Part shown: one piece after another, positions 1 through 8,396 of the stretch
Layout of the letters: every line of letters starts with the position of its first letter
Numbering within the stretch: the stretch's first letter is position 1
NCBI GenBank assembly: GCA_035949055.1
Contig: DASZIO010000060.1
Span: 124,001-188,000, forward strand
DNA from: Bog-756 sp035949055
GTDB lineage: Bacteria; Actinomycetota; Acidimicrobiia; Acidimicrobiales; RAAP-2
Direction: 5' to 3'
Length of the DNA stretch: 64,000 bases
Notes under the pieces: model-generated
What the model was told of the DNA's origin: nothing
What the model saw: only the letters and a program-made list of their open reading frames with translations
Database searches by the model: none
Position numbers and translations under genes: made by a program

Positions 1-322
1 CCTTCCGTGGGTGGGGCACGTGCTCGATGACCTCCAGCGCCACGATGGCGTCAACCGATCGATCGGGGATCGGCAGGGCCATCAGATCGGCGGCAAAGTC
101 GACACTGGGGAGCTGGCGGAGGTCGGTGGCCAGGTAGCGCGAGCACTCCCTTTCGAATCGGCGCACCGTGCCGCACCCGACGTTGATCACCAGCGAATCG
201 GGTGGCAGTCCCGCGAGATGCCGACCGATGAACCGGTCCCGCCGGGCGATGGGACCGTTGTTCCAGAGGTTGCCGAACACAGAGGTGTGCCTTCCTCCGC
301 CCCTGTCTACGAGTGTGGACAC
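1..322 (-). CDS. SAM-dependent methyltransferase, C-terminus cut by window edge
   Basis: Read on the minus strand, the frame opens with GTG directly after an in-frame TAG. It runs off the left edge of the window, so only about the first 107 residues are present. It has a class I methyltransferase layout: motif I is VINVGCGT, then an acidic strand end (YLATDL), then DAIVALEVIEHVPHPR, the post-II segment typical of the Methyltransf_11 family. The substrate cannot be told. A GTG within the HTSVFGNLW stretch is an alternative start. It lies downstream of leuA on the same strand, about 100 bp past the leuA stop, and may be an unrelated unit. The family is clear; the role is unknown. Confidence 0.75.
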   Translation of the reverse strand, partial: MSTLVDRGGGRHTSVFGNLWNNGPIARRDRFIGRHLAGLPPDSLVINVGCGTVRRFERECSRYLATDLRQLPSVDFAADLMALPIPDRSVDAIVALEVIEHVPHPRK

Positions 323-422
323 CTATGGACACCTCATCTCCGCTCGACCTCGGCGCGTACAAGGCCGAAGGCAGGCGGCAGCGTACTTCGCCACGGCCAC
401 GGCAGCGGAGGCTGACGGCCGC

Positions 423-2180
423 TCAGGTCGAGTGCCGGGCCCGATCGGTGATGGCCCGGTTGGCCGCACTGACCACGGCATGGAGTGAGGCATCGAGGAT
501 GCTCGAATCCATCCCGACGCCCCACCAGGTCGACCCGTCGGGCCCCTCCGCCTCGATGTAGGCCACCGCCGAGGCCTCGCGGCCGGCGGTGAGGGCATGC
601 TGGTTGTAGTCCTTGACCTCGAAGTCGATCCCGAAGTCGGTCCTCAGCGCTCCGACCAGGGCGTCGATGGGGCCGTTCCCTTCGCCCATGACCGTCCGCG
701 GCTCACCGCCGACCAACAGCTGGGCGGTGACGGTCGTCCGGTGCCCGCCGGTCGTCACCTCGCTGCCGATGAGGCGCATGTCGGCGTCGTCGGGCAGATA
801 GGTCTTCGAGAAGACGTCCCACATCTCTCCGGGCCGGATCACGGTGCCGCTGTCCTCGGTGACGGCCTGGACCTCCTTGGAGAACTCCACCTGGAGCCGC
901 CGCGGAAGGTCGAGACCGTGCTCGGTGTCCATCACGTAGGCGACCCCGCCCTTGCCCGACTGACTGTTGACCTGGATGACCGCCTCGTAGGTGCGCCCGG
1001 TGTGGCTCGGGTCGATGGGCAGGTACGGCACCTCCCACTTCTCGTAGTCGGTTCCGATGGCGGCGAAGCCCTTCTTGATGGCGTCCTGGTGCGAACCCGA
1101 GAAGGCGGTGTAGACCAGGTCGCCGGCGTAGGGGTGCCGGGGATGGACCGGCATGCGGGTGGCGTACTCGGCCACCCGACGGACCCGGTCGATGTCGCTG
1201 AAGTCGAGGGCCGGATCGATGCCCTGGGAGAACAGGTTCATGGCCAGGGTCACGACGTCGACGTTGCCGGTCCGTTCCCCGTTGCCGAAGAGGGTGCCCT
1301 CCACCCGGTCGGCCCCGGCCAGCACGGCCAGCTCCGCCGCCGCCACCGCCGTGCCCCGGTCGTTGTGGGGATGGAGGCTCAGGATGATCGAATCCCGGTT
1401 TCGGATCGTCCGGCCGAACCATTCGATGACGTCGGCGTAGACGTTGGGGCCGTACATCTCGACGGTGTTGGGGAGGTTGAGGATCATCGGCCGTTCGGGG
1501 GTCGGCTCGATGACCGCCATGACCGACTCGCAGATCTCGACGGCGAAGTCCGGCTCGGTCCCGGTGAAGCTCTCGGGGGAGTACTCGTAGCGGACGTCGG
1601 TACCGGTCAGCTCGGGCTCGAACTTCTTGCACAGGCGGGCCGCGTTGACAGCAATGTCGGTGATGCCGGCCCGGTCGAGTCCGAACACCACTCGCCGCTG
1701 CAGTTCAGAGGTCGAGTTGTAGAAGTGGACGATAGCCCGAGGGGCACCGGCCAACGACTCGAAGGTGCGCTCGATCAGGTCCTCGCGGCACTGGACGAGT
1801 ACCTGGATGGTGACATCGTCGGGGATGAGCCCGCCGTTGATGATCTGGCGCTGGAAGTCGTAGTCGGGCTGCGAGGCTGACGGGAACCCGACCTCGATCT
1901 CCTTGAAGCCGATGTCGACGAGGGCGCCGAACAGCTGCAGCTTGCGCTCGGGGTCCATGGGATCGACCAGGGCCTGGTTCCCGTCGCGCAGGTCCACGCT
2001 CGCCCAGCGGGGGGCTCGGTCGAACTGGCGGTCCGGCCAGGTTCGATCGGGCAAGGTGAGGGGCCGATGGGGGCGGTAGCGGTGGAACGGCATCGGGGAG
2101 ATGTCGCAGGGGAGGTCCAGCCGGCGCGGGGTACGGTCTGTCTCGCCGGGGGCCGGGTTGGTCTTCGGATCGCTGGTCAC
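423..2180 (-). CDS. leuA: 2-isopropylmalate synthase
   Basis: This enzyme catalyses the first committed step of leucine biosynthesis, condensing acetyl-CoA with 2-oxoisovalerate. The product is about 585 residues, the long form typical of actinobacteria. The catalytic TIM barrel carries DLRDGNQALVDPM near the N-terminus and the metal ligands in SLHPHNDRGTA, followed by GNGERTGNVD. The C-terminal third, with GEGNGPIDALVGALR, is the LeuA allosteric (leucine-binding) domain. I chose the second GTG, which lies 9 nt after a GAGGGA ribosome site; a GTG three codons earlier abuts that site directly. About 80 bp upstream is a terminator hairpin, and before it a Leu-rich leader ORF, so expression is probably attenuated by leucine supply. 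Confidence 0.95.
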   Translation of the reverse strand: MTSDPKTNPAPGETDRTPRRLDLPCDISPMPFHRYRPHRPLTLPDRTWPDRQFDRAPRWASVDLRDGNQALVDPMDPERKLQLFGALVDIGFKEIEVGFPSASQPDYDFQRQIINGGLIPDDVTIQVLVQCREDLIERTFESLAGAPRAIVHFYNSTSELQRRVVFGLDRAGITDIAVNAARLCKKFEPELTGTDVRYEYSPESFTGTEPDFAVEICESVMAVIEPTPERPMILNLPNTVEMYGPNVYADVIEWFGRTIRNRDSIILSLHPHNDRGTAVAAAELAVLAGADRVEGTLFGNGERTGNVDVVTLAMNLFSQGIDPALDFSDIDRVRRVAEYATRMPVHPRHPYAGDLVYTAFSGSHQDAIKKGFAAIGTDYEKWEVPYLPIDPSHTGRTYEAVIQVNSQSGKGGVAYVMDTEHGLDLPRRLQVEFSKEVQAVTEDSGTVIRPGEMWDVFSKTYLPDDADMRLIGSEVTTGGHRTTVTAQLLVGGEPRTVMGEGNGPIDALVGALRTDFGIDFEVKDYNQHALTAGREASAVAYIEAEGPDGSTWWGVGMDSSILDASLHAVVSAANRAITDRARHST

Positions 2181-2263
2181 TGCAGACACTCCCTCGGTGT
2201 GCGGTGATGGTCGCTTAGGTGTGGCCTACCGTCGTCCGCCCGGAGCCCTCCGGACCCGAGCAA

Positions 2264-2294
2264 CAAAAAACCCCCTGGCCGAGCGGCTCAGGAG
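2264..2294 (-). terminator. Rho-independent attenuator terminator of leuA
   Basis: On the minus strand CCTCCTGAGCC, loop GCTC and GGCCAGGGGG form a stem of about ten pairs with one bulged A and one G-T wobble, followed by TTTTTT. It lies between the leader peptide and leuA, so it can only act on leuA transcription. The position and T tract are those of a classical attenuator. Confidence 0.8.
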
Positions 2295-2299
2295 GTGCG

Positions 2300-2323
2300 G
2301 GCGAACGCGATGTGACGTTCGCC
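2300..2323 (-). promoter_or_regulatory. Leader hairpin, probable pause structure of the leuA attenuator
   Basis: GGCGAACG and CGTTCGCC form a perfect 8-bp stem around an 8-nt loop. It begins 1-2 nt after the leader peptide stop codon, where a ribosome stalled on the leucine codons would interfere with it. I did not find a convincing antiterminator pairing by eye. Confidence 0.6.
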
Positions 2324-2324
2324 G

Positions 2325-2363
2325 TCAGGTAAGAAGGAGCTCCGGGGTGGTAGGAACGGACAT
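2325..2363 (-). CDS. leuA leader peptide (MSVPTTPELLLT)
   Basis: This is a 12-codon ORF on the minus strand, ATG to TGA, encoding MSVPTTPELLLT. Three consecutive leucine codons (CTC CTT CTT) lie just before the last residue; CTT appears uncommon in this GC-rich sequence. It ends 1-2 nt before a perfect hairpin and 30 bp before a terminator leading into leuA. This is the arrangement of amino-acid attenuators, in which slow decoding of leucine codons favours read-through. A longer overlapping ORF from an ATG 14 nt upstream (MVGLCPFLPPR...) also exists but lacks a leucine run. Confidence 0.7.
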   Translation of the reverse strand: MSVPTTPELLLT

Positions 2364-2398
2364 AACCCAACCATGGTGACAGGCGAGGCCTCCTCTCG

Positions 2399-3787
2399 TC
2401 AAGGACCGGCGGTCTCGTGCGCCGGGCGGTCCCTTTCCGGTGCCGTGTCCGGCGGCTGGTGCCCGGTGACCGCGGCGGTGGCAGCCACCACCGCCGCGCG
2501 GGCCTCGAGGACGGATGGCAGCATGGGATTCCCCCGCCGGATCGCCCGGTAACCCTCCACCGCTCCGCCGATGCGACGTATCCGCTCGGCCATGCGCACC
2601 GCGGTGTAGCCGCAGGCCGGGGCGAGCAGCGAGGCGAGGAGACCCCACCATGGGCCGAACGCCACCCCGACCGCGACCCCGACGGTCGCATACACCACCA
2701 CGAACAGGAAGAAGCAGCCCAGCAGCTTGACCGTGGCCCGCATTCCCTCGTTCGCGGGGATGCGGCTCAACCGCTTGACGACCAGGTAGGGCAAGGCGTG
2801 GATGACCGCCCCGGCGGCGGCAAAGGGGAGGGCCATCCCCACCGACGCCCAGGCCCAGACCAGCTTCCGGCGGAGCCGTCCCGAGCGGAAGCCGGCCGCC
2901 ACCTGCGCGTCGTCCAGCCCGACCAGAGCGAGCTGGTACCGGTAGGCGGCGACCGCGGCCCGGACCGAAGCGACGGCCGGGTCTGACCCGGTGGCCGCCG
3001 CCTGAGCCAGCACCGTCGCGATGGCGTCGCGGTCCTCCAGGGCGACGTCGCGTGGAAGGTCGGAGGAGGCGGAGAGGTCGGAAGCGGCCCGGGCGGTGAT
3101 GTCCGCCGCGTCGGACAGGATGTCGGCCTCGGACCACGAGCGGTAGTCGGGTCCGAGGTCTCGCAGTCGCCCGGTCAACTCGTCGGTGAGGCCTCGCACC
3201 GCCGCCCGCTCGTCGGCCCGGTAGGCGCCGAGCCAACGGTCGGTCGGCTCGGGGTGGTCCACCTTCACCAACGCCTGGGACCTGAAACGCTGCTTGTCGT
3301 CGTAGACCAGGGCGACGGCGACCGTCTTCACATCGGCGACCCCGTCCCCGGCGGCAGCCAGGGCGATCCTGGCCGCTCCGGTCCGGAGCGGTTGCAAGGC
3401 CGGCTCGTCGTGACTGATCCCCTCGGGGAAGAGGGCGAGCAGCCCACCCTTGGCCAGCAGCCGGCTCGACCGAGCGAATGTCTCCCGGTTCCGGTCGGCG
3501 GGCGCCCCGTCCTGGGCCCGGTAGACCGGGACCACCCCCGCCAGCTTGAGGAACGGCCAGAGGACCGGGATGTGGAACAGGGTGGACTTGCCGAGGAATC
3601 TCGGGAACCGGGGCAGGGTCGCCATGAGCAGCAGGCCGTCGACCAGGCCGTTGCGATGGTTGGCCACCAGCACCGTCGGGCCGGCCAGATCGACGCGCTC
3701 TCGGTGTTCGATCTGTACCCGGCGGAAGAAGACATGAATGAGCAAGCGGGCCAGGCTGCCCATCAGCCCATCGGCGACGCGTCTCAT
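2399..3787 (-). CDS. Lysophospholipid/glycerol-3-phosphate acyltransferase family membrane protein
   Basis: This 462-residue PlsC-superfamily protein probably acylates a glycerol-3-phosphate or lysophospholipid at the membrane. Motif I reads NHRNGLVD: five residues separate His and Asp, as in the GPAT-like subfamily (NHPNxLxD) rather than the usual four of PlsC. Motif III is FPEGISHDEP. Hydrophobic stretches at about residues 295-320 and 335-375 indicate C-terminal membrane anchors, which makes it longer than standard PlsC. It starts 32 bp after the amidohydrolase stop on the same strand and has no evident ribosome site, so it is probably translated as the second gene of that pair. The acyl acceptor is not predictable. 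Confidence 0.8.
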   Translation of the reverse strand: MRRVADGLMGSLARLLIHVFFRRVQIEHRERVDLAGPTVLVANHRNGLVDGLLLMATLPRFPRFLGKSTLFHIPVLWPFLKLAGVVPVYRAQDGAPADRNRETFARSSRLLAKGGLLALFPEGISHDEPALQPLRTGAARIALAAAGDGVADVKTVAVALVYDDKQRFRSQALVKVDHPEPTDRWLGAYRADERAAVRGLTDELTGRLRDLGPDYRSWSEADILSDAADITARAASDLSASSDLPRDVALEDRDAIATVLAQAAATGSDPAVASVRAAVAAYRYQLALVGLDDAQVAAGFRSGRLRRKLVWAWASVGMALPFAAAGAVIHALPYLVVKRLSRIPANEGMRATVKLLGCFFLFVVVYATVGVAVGVAFGPWWGLLASLLAPACGYTAVRMAERIRRIGGAVEGYRAIRRGNPMLPSVLEARAAVVAATAAVTGHQPPDTAPERDRPAHETAGP

Positions 3788-3819
3788 GCGGCCGGTGCGG
3801 GCTGCTCAGCGGGCGTGAC

Positions 3820-5184
3820 TCACGTCGCCGCCGAAGCCGGCGCCGAGAGGGGAACCGGTCGGGCCAGGCTCCAGCTGAAGGTCTCGGGGATCTCGTCGAG
3901 CGAAATGGGCGTGGACAGGTCGGCCACCGTCGGGCCCACCCGGTCGGCGACGGCCTGCAGCTGGGCAGCATTGAACCCGAACACATCCACCGCATTTGCG
4001 CCGAGCATCCGGCGAACGTCTTCTTCGGGCATCCCCCCGAACACCTGGCGAAGGACCAACCGATGCACCGGGGCCGCTCCTTCCAGGTGGGGATAGTCCG
4101 CGCCCCACATGATCCGGCCGACGCCGATCTCCTCGCGCATCTCGGCTTCGTGGCGCTTCATCAGCGACGCGCCGAGGAAGACCTGGCGGTCGACGTATTC
4201 GGAGGGCCGCAGTTCGAGATAAGACCGCACTGGGGCGCCGCCGTGGGTGTCGAAGAACGACTCCATGTCGCGGACGAGAGAAGGCAACCACTGGACGCCG
4301 TTCTCGGTGACGGCCACCTTGAGCTTGGGGTGACGGTCGAACACCCCACCGAAGATCATGAACCAGAGCGGGCGCCGGGTGAAGACGAACACCTCGTACA
4401 GCCCGAGGTAGCCGCCGTGCTTCTTGTCGTAGAGCTGCTTGGCGTCGGTGGCGGTGCCGGACGCGCCGGTGTGGAGCTGAATGACGAGGTCGTACTCCTC
4501 ACAGGCGTCCCACAGCGGCTCGTAGTATTCGTCCGCATACCCGGGCAGGCCCGAGCTGAGCGACATGGCCGGAAGCATGACCCCGCCGGACAACCCGACG
4601 CCTCGCGCCCAGCTGATTTCCTCCACGGCGCGGTCCAGGTCGTGGAGATCGATCGGAATGCATCCCGCCCGCCGTCCGGGGGCCGCGGCGCAGAATTCGG
4701 CCAGCCATCGGTTGTAGGCGTGAAGGGCGGGCCAGACCGGTTCGAGGTCGCGCGATGCGTGCCCACCGAGGTACATGGCGGGGGACAGGCCCCCGGCCAG
4801 CACCGGGCCCGGGAAGGTGACCTCGGCGTGGATGCCCTGTTCCTCGAGCACGGCCAGTCGCCGTCCGCCGGCGTCCGAGGCGAAGACCCAGTCGGTGCCA
4901 TAGCGGGCCAGCCACGGAGCCGCCGCCTCGATGTCGACACCCATGCCGGCCAGCCGTCGGGCGGCTACGGCGCGGACGGCGTCCGTGTCGTCGATCGCAC
5001 CGGGGTCCACTCCGCCGAACATGGGGATGGCCACCGATGAGAGGTCGCCGAAGGAGGCCACCGCGTCGCGGTGCTTCGGATCCACGTAGCCGAGGAAGTC
5101 CTCGAGGCTGTCCGGCGCGGCGTGGGCGTCGGCCGACACCACCACGTAATTCCGGCCCGACTGGGATCCGTCACCACCGGCCAC
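3820..5184 (-). CDS. Amidohydrolase-2 family metal-dependent hydrolase
   Basis: This is a 454-residue TIM-barrel hydrolase of the amidohydrolase-2 (PF04909-type) family, which includes decarboxylases and hydrolases of carboxylated or cyclic substrates. Visible signatures are the N-terminal VVSADAHA metal-binding strand, LVIQLHTGASG, AVTENGVQWLP and, near the end, MWGADYPHLEG with the catalytic Asp and His. I chose the GTG preceded by GGAGGTGA; the open frame extends 21 codons further upstream but lacks family sequence there. The next gene downstream is the acyltransferase. The neighbouring gamma-glutamyl amine genes might supply a substrate, but nothing in the sequence shows this. Confidence 0.8.
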   Translation of the reverse strand: MAGGDGSQSGRNYVVVSADAHAAPDSLEDFLGYVDPKHRDAVASFGDLSSVAIPMFGGVDPGAIDDTDAVRAVAARRLAGMGVDIEAAAPWLARYGTDWVFASDAGGRRLAVLEEQGIHAEVTFPGPVLAGGLSPAMYLGGHASRDLEPVWPALHAYNRWLAEFCAAAPGRRAGCIPIDLHDLDRAVEEISWARGVGLSGGVMLPAMSLSSGLPGYADEYYEPLWDACEEYDLVIQLHTGASGTATDAKQLYDKKHGGYLGLYEVFVFTRRPLWFMIFGGVFDRHPKLKVAVTENGVQWLPSLVRDMESFFDTHGGAPVRSYLELRPSEYVDRQVFLGASLMKRHEAEMREEIGVGRIMWGADYPHLEGAAPVHRLVLRQVFGGMPEEDVRRMLGANAVDVFGFNAAQLQAVADRVGPTVADLSTPISLDEIPETFSWSLARPVPLSAPASAAT

Positions 5185-5283
5185 CGACTCACCTCCCTCC
5201 ATTCTCCTGCCCGTCACGTCGGGCCATGCCCCGCTGTTCGCGCACACTACTGCGACGCCGTCGCCGGGCGCTCCCGGCGGGCG

Positions 5284-6651
5284 TCAGATCCGTTCGAAGT
5301 TGCGCGCCAGCTCCCAGTCGGTGACCACCCGATTGGCCGACGCCCACTCCTGGCGGGCCGTGTTCAGCAGATGGTGGTGTACTTCGGGGCCAAAGGCCTC
5401 GGCCGCCACCTCGCTCGAGGCCAACCCGTCGATGGCCTCGGCCAGCGTGGTCGGGAGGCGGGACACGTCGGTGGCGGCGTAGGCGTTGCCGGTGAAGGCG
5501 GGCTCCAGCTCGAGTTGGTGCTCGACGCCCCACAATCCGCCGGCGATGGAGGCGGCCAGGGCCAGGTAGGGGTTGATGTCGGCCCCCGGGACGCGGCTCT
5601 CCACCCGGCGCTGCGGCCCGCGGCCGACCGTGCGGAAGCCACACGTTCGGTTGTCCTCGCCCCAGACCAGTGCGGTCGGCGCCCACGAGTCTGGAACATA
5701 GCGACGGTACGAGTTGACGTAGGGCGCGAAGCACCACGCCAGCTGGGCCGCCGACTGGAGCTGCCCGGCCAGGAACTGCTCGCCGACGGGGGACAGCCCG
5801 CTCGGTGATTGCGCCCCATCGAGCGGTGCCATCAGGGGTGCGCCGGTGGCCGCGTCCCACAGGCTGGTGTGGATGTGGCACGAGGACCCGGCGGTGTCCA
5901 TGGACCACTTGGCCATGAAAGTGGCGGCTCGGCCGAGGCTGGCGGCGATCTCCTTCACGCCGGTCTTGAACACCAGGTGACGGTCGGCAACCTCCAGGGC
6001 GTCGCCGTAGGTGATGTTTATCTCGTGCTGACCTGTCCCCGCCTCCCCCTTGGAGAACTCGACAGGCAGCCCCGCCTCGACCATCAGGTTGCGGATGCGG
6101 CCGATGATGTACTCCTCTCGCGAGGTCTGCCACAGCTGGTAGTCCTCGATGGTGTCGGTGTGGGGAACGAGCCCGTTCCAGCGCTTGCCGGCCGCCTCGG
6201 CAAAGGAGTCGAGGAAGAGGTAGAACTCGAGCTCGGTGGCGCATTTGATGTCCAAGCCCTGCGCTGCGGCCCGCTCGATCTGGCGGCGCAGGATACGCCG
6301 GGGCGACACCTCGACGGGCTGGCCATCCGTGGTCAGCAGATCACACAGCACCAGCGCACTTCCCGGGATCCAGGGGAGCGGCCGCACCGTCTGGGGATCG
6401 ACGACGGCATTGAGGTCGCCGTAGCCTGTCTCCCAATCGGCGAATCGGTAACCGGGGAGCGGCTGCATGTCGACATCGCAGGCCAAGAGGTAGTCACAGA
6501 CCTCGATCCCGTGCTGGAGCACGTGATCGAGGAAGAACGTTCCGGTGACCCGCTTCCCCACCGGTCGCCCCTGCAGGTCGGGAAAGGCCACGACCACCGT
6601 GTCGACGTCGCCCGACTGGATCTGGTGGGGGAGTGTCTCGAGGGTGAGCAT
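5284..6651 (-). CDS. Glutamine synthetase-like gamma-glutamyl-amine ligase (GlnA4/PuuA type)
   Basis: This 455-residue protein has the glutamine synthetase fold: ATELEFYLF (about 138-146), GEAGTGQHEIN (202-212) and a SSCHIHTSLWD nucleotide/glutamate loop (256-266). True ammonia-assimilating GlnA differs at several of these sites. The neighbours (SDR, class-I glutamine-amidotransferase-like hydrolase, aldehyde dehydrogenase) match the set around mycobacterial glnA4, and by logic puuA-puuD-puuC. I therefore infer ATP-dependent gamma-glutamylation of an amine such as a polyamine or ethanolamine, the first step of its catabolism. It lies 47 bp after the SDR stop, probably in one operon. Which amine is used cannot be told. 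Confidence 0.85.
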   Translation of the reverse strand: MLTLETLPHQIQSGDVDTVVVAFPDLQGRPVGKRVTGTFFLDHVLQHGIEVCDYLLACDVDMQPLPGYRFADWETGYGDLNAVVDPQTVRPLPWIPGSALVLCDLLTTDGQPVEVSPRRILRRQIERAAAQGLDIKCATELEFYLFLDSFAEAAGKRWNGLVPHTDTIEDYQLWQTSREEYIIGRIRNLMVEAGLPVEFSKGEAGTGQHEINITYGDALEVADRHLVFKTGVKEIAASLGRAATFMAKWSMDTAGSSCHIHTSLWDAATGAPLMAPLDGAQSPSGLSPVGEQFLAGQLQSAAQLAWCFAPYVNSYRRYVPDSWAPTALVWGEDNRTCGFRTVGRGPQRRVESRVPGADINPYLALAASIAGGLWGVEHQLELEPAFTGNAYAATDVSRLPTTLAEAIDGLASSEVAAEAFGPEVHHHLLNTARQEWASANRVVTDWELARNFERI

Positions 6652-6698
6652 CCCAGCACTCTGGCCCAGGGGCCCTGAACCGTCCAGCCCCGTACGGG

Positions 6699-7475
6699 CT
6701 ACTCGGGGGTCACGTAGGCGGCGGTGATGCCCCCGTCGACCACCAGCGCGGATCCGGTCACGAACGAGGCGTCGTCAGAGGCGAGGAAGAGCGCCGCTCC
6801 GGCAATCTCCTCGGGACGGCCGAACCGGCCGATCGGGATGTGGACCAACCGCCGCTCTCGCCGGGCGGGATCGGCCAACAGGTGGGCCAGCAGCGGGGTC
6901 TCGATGGGGCCCGGGCAGATCGAGTTGGCCCTGATCCCCTTGCGGGCGTACTCGACAGCCAGCTCGCGGGTCATGGCCAGAACCCCGCCCTTGGACGCGG
7001 TGTAAGCGATCTGAGCGGTGGCCGCGCCGACCAGCGCCACGAACGACGCCACGTTGACGATCGAGCCCCCGCCGGATTCGAGCATGGCGGGCACGGCTGC
7101 CCGGCACCCGAGCCACACCCCCTTCAGGTTGACGTCCAGCACCCGATGCCACGTCTCGGGAGGCGTGTCGAGGATGCCGCCGTCGTCGCCCGGGAAGATA
7201 CCGGCGTTGTTGAACATCACATGGAGCCCCCCGTAGGTGGCAACGGCCTCGGCGACCATGGCATCGACCGAGCCAGCCTCGGCGACGTCGACGCCGACAT
7301 GGAGGGCCGAACCGCCTCCGGATCGGATCTCGTCGGCGACGGCCTCGGCAAGGTCGGTGGCGACATCAGCCACCACCACCTGCGCGCCCTCCACGGCGAA
7401 CAGCCGGGCGGCCGCCCGGCCGATACCGCCTCCCGCGCCGGTGATCACGGCCACCTTGCCCTCGAGTCGTCCCAC
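6699..7475 (-). CDS. SDR family oxidoreductase
   Basis: This is a 258-residue classical short-chain dehydrogenase. The cofactor motif TGAGGGIG is at residues 12-19, NNAG follows at about 88-91, and the catalytic YTASK is near 157-161. The C-terminus, SFVTGSALVVDGG, is standard. The start is GTG, 3 nt after AAGGAGG, which is a short but strong ribosome site. It is the first gene of the minus-strand arm of the divergent gamma-glutamyl amine cluster and probably oxidises an alcohol or acts on an intermediate of that pathway. A 114-bp gap separates it from the divergent amidotransferase gene. Confidence 0.85.
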   Translation of the reverse strand: MGRLEGKVAVITGAGGGIGRAAARLFAVEGAQVVVADVATDLAEAVADEIRSGGGSALHVGVDVAEAGSVDAMVAEAVATYGGLHVMFNNAGIFPGDDGGILDTPPETWHRVLDVNLKGVWLGCRAAVPAMLESGGGSIVNVASFVALVGAATAQIAYTASKGGVLAMTRELAVEYARKGIRANSICPGPIETPLLAHLLADPARRERRLVHIPIGRFGRPEEIAGAALFLASDDASFVTGSALVVDGGITAAYVTPE

Positions 7476-7576
7476 ATGCCTCCTTGGTGAGTCCGCGTGG
7501 GCGGGGCCGGGCCGGCCGCCTGGTCGTCGCGGGGAGTGCCGCGGCCCGCACCTTATCGGTGGTTCGACCGCGGTGG

Positions 7577-7582
7577 AATACT
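7577..7582 (+). promoter_or_regulatory. -10-like element of the amidotransferase-ALDH unit
   Basis: AATACT lies 7 nt before the GTG at 7590, and no Shine-Dalgarno sequence intervenes, consistent with a leaderless mRNA. The same GGAATACTG string precedes the second aldehyde dehydrogenase at 14204. Confidence 0.4.
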
Positions 7583-7589
7583 GACGCAC

Positions 7590-8396
7590 GTGGCGACGTG
7601 GCGACCCCGGCCGATCATCGGGCTGACGGCTTACCGGCAGACGACGTCATGGTGGTCGTGGCGGCGGGACGCCGCGTTGGTGCCCGGCTCCTACCTCGAC
7701 GTCGTCGAGGCCGCCGGCGGCCAGCCCCTCCTCATCCCCCCGTCGCGCCGCGCCCGCCCGGAACGGCCCGAGGGTGAGGCGGGCGTGGTCATGGCCAAGG
7801 CGCGGCCGGGTCAAGCATTCGATCGGGTGCTGGACGCACTGGACGCCCTGGTCCTCACCGGCGGGGGCGACCTCGCCGCCGATCGCTACGGCCAATCTGC
7901 CGATCCCCGCAATTCGGGCACCAGCGAGAGCCGCGACGAACTGGAGCTGGGCTTGGTGCGAGCCGCCCTTGCCGCCGACCTCCCGGTGCTCGCCGTGTGC
8001 CGCGGCCTCCAAGTCCTCAACGTGGCCCTGGGCGGCGAGCTGGTGCAGCACCTGCCCGACATGGTGGGGTCGACCCACCAGCCCGAACCGGGGGAATTCG
8101 GTCCGGTACAGGTCGCGACCGAGCCGGCGACGATCGTCCGGCACCTGTACGGCGAGCGCACCGTGGTCAGGTGCAGCCACCACCAGGCCATCGCCTCCGT
8201 CGCCCCCGGTCTGGCGGTCAGCGCCCGGAGCGCCGACGGGGTCGTAGAGGCGGTCGAGATGCCCGACCGCCGCTTCGTGGTCGGCGTGCAGTGGCATCCG
8301 GAAGAGGAGGGGGACACCCGGCTGTTCGAGGCCCTGGTGGACTCGGTGGCCGATCTCGTCGTTCGGCCTTCGCCAGCGTCCCGGGCTCGGTCATGA
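7590..8396 (+). CDS. Gamma-glutamyl-amine hydrolase, peptidase C26 family (PuuD-like)
   Basis: This 268-residue class-I glutamine-amidotransferase-like hydrolase probably removes the gamma-glutamyl group from a glutamylated amine acid such as gamma-glutamyl-GABA, releasing glutamate. The frame starts with GLTAYRQTTSW, typical of the family. TGGGD precedes the DPRNSGTS.RDELEL loop, the nucleophile is Cys137 in VLAVCRGLQVLN, and the His-Glu pair is in GVQWHPEEE. The GTG start has no ribosome site but sits 7 nt after a -10-like box. Its last codon overlaps the next gene as ATGA, implying translational coupling with the aldehyde dehydrogenase. Confidence 0.87.
   Translation: MATWRPRPIIGLTAYRQTTSWWSWRRDAALVPGSYLDVVEAAGGQPLLIPPSRRARPERPEGEAGVVMAKARPGQAFDRVLDALDALVLTGGGDLAADRYGQSADPRNSGTSESRDELELGLVRAALAADLPVLAVCRGLQVLNVALGGELVQHLPDMVGSTHQPEPGEFGPVQVATEPATIVRHLYGERTVVRCSHHQAIASVAPGLAVSARSADGVVEAVEMPDRRFVVGVQWHPEEEGDTRLFEALVDSVADLVVRPSPASRARS

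Noticed and set aside
597..1880. 427-codon open frame on the plus strand opposite leuA
   Set aside because: It is the antisense shadow of leuA in GC-rich DNA; its translation is low-complexity Val/Asp/Gly/His-rich without family motifs.
2190..2400. T-box riboswitch upstream of leuA
   Set aside because: No T-box (TGGNACC-like) sequence or specifier loop was seen; the short leader peptide and terminator explain the region better.
2325..3995. 556-codon minus-strand frame ending in the leader peptide sequence
   Set aside because: Most is an out-of-frame shadow of the acyltransferase; only its last 12 codons, with their own ATG next to the attenuator hairpins, are credible as a leader.
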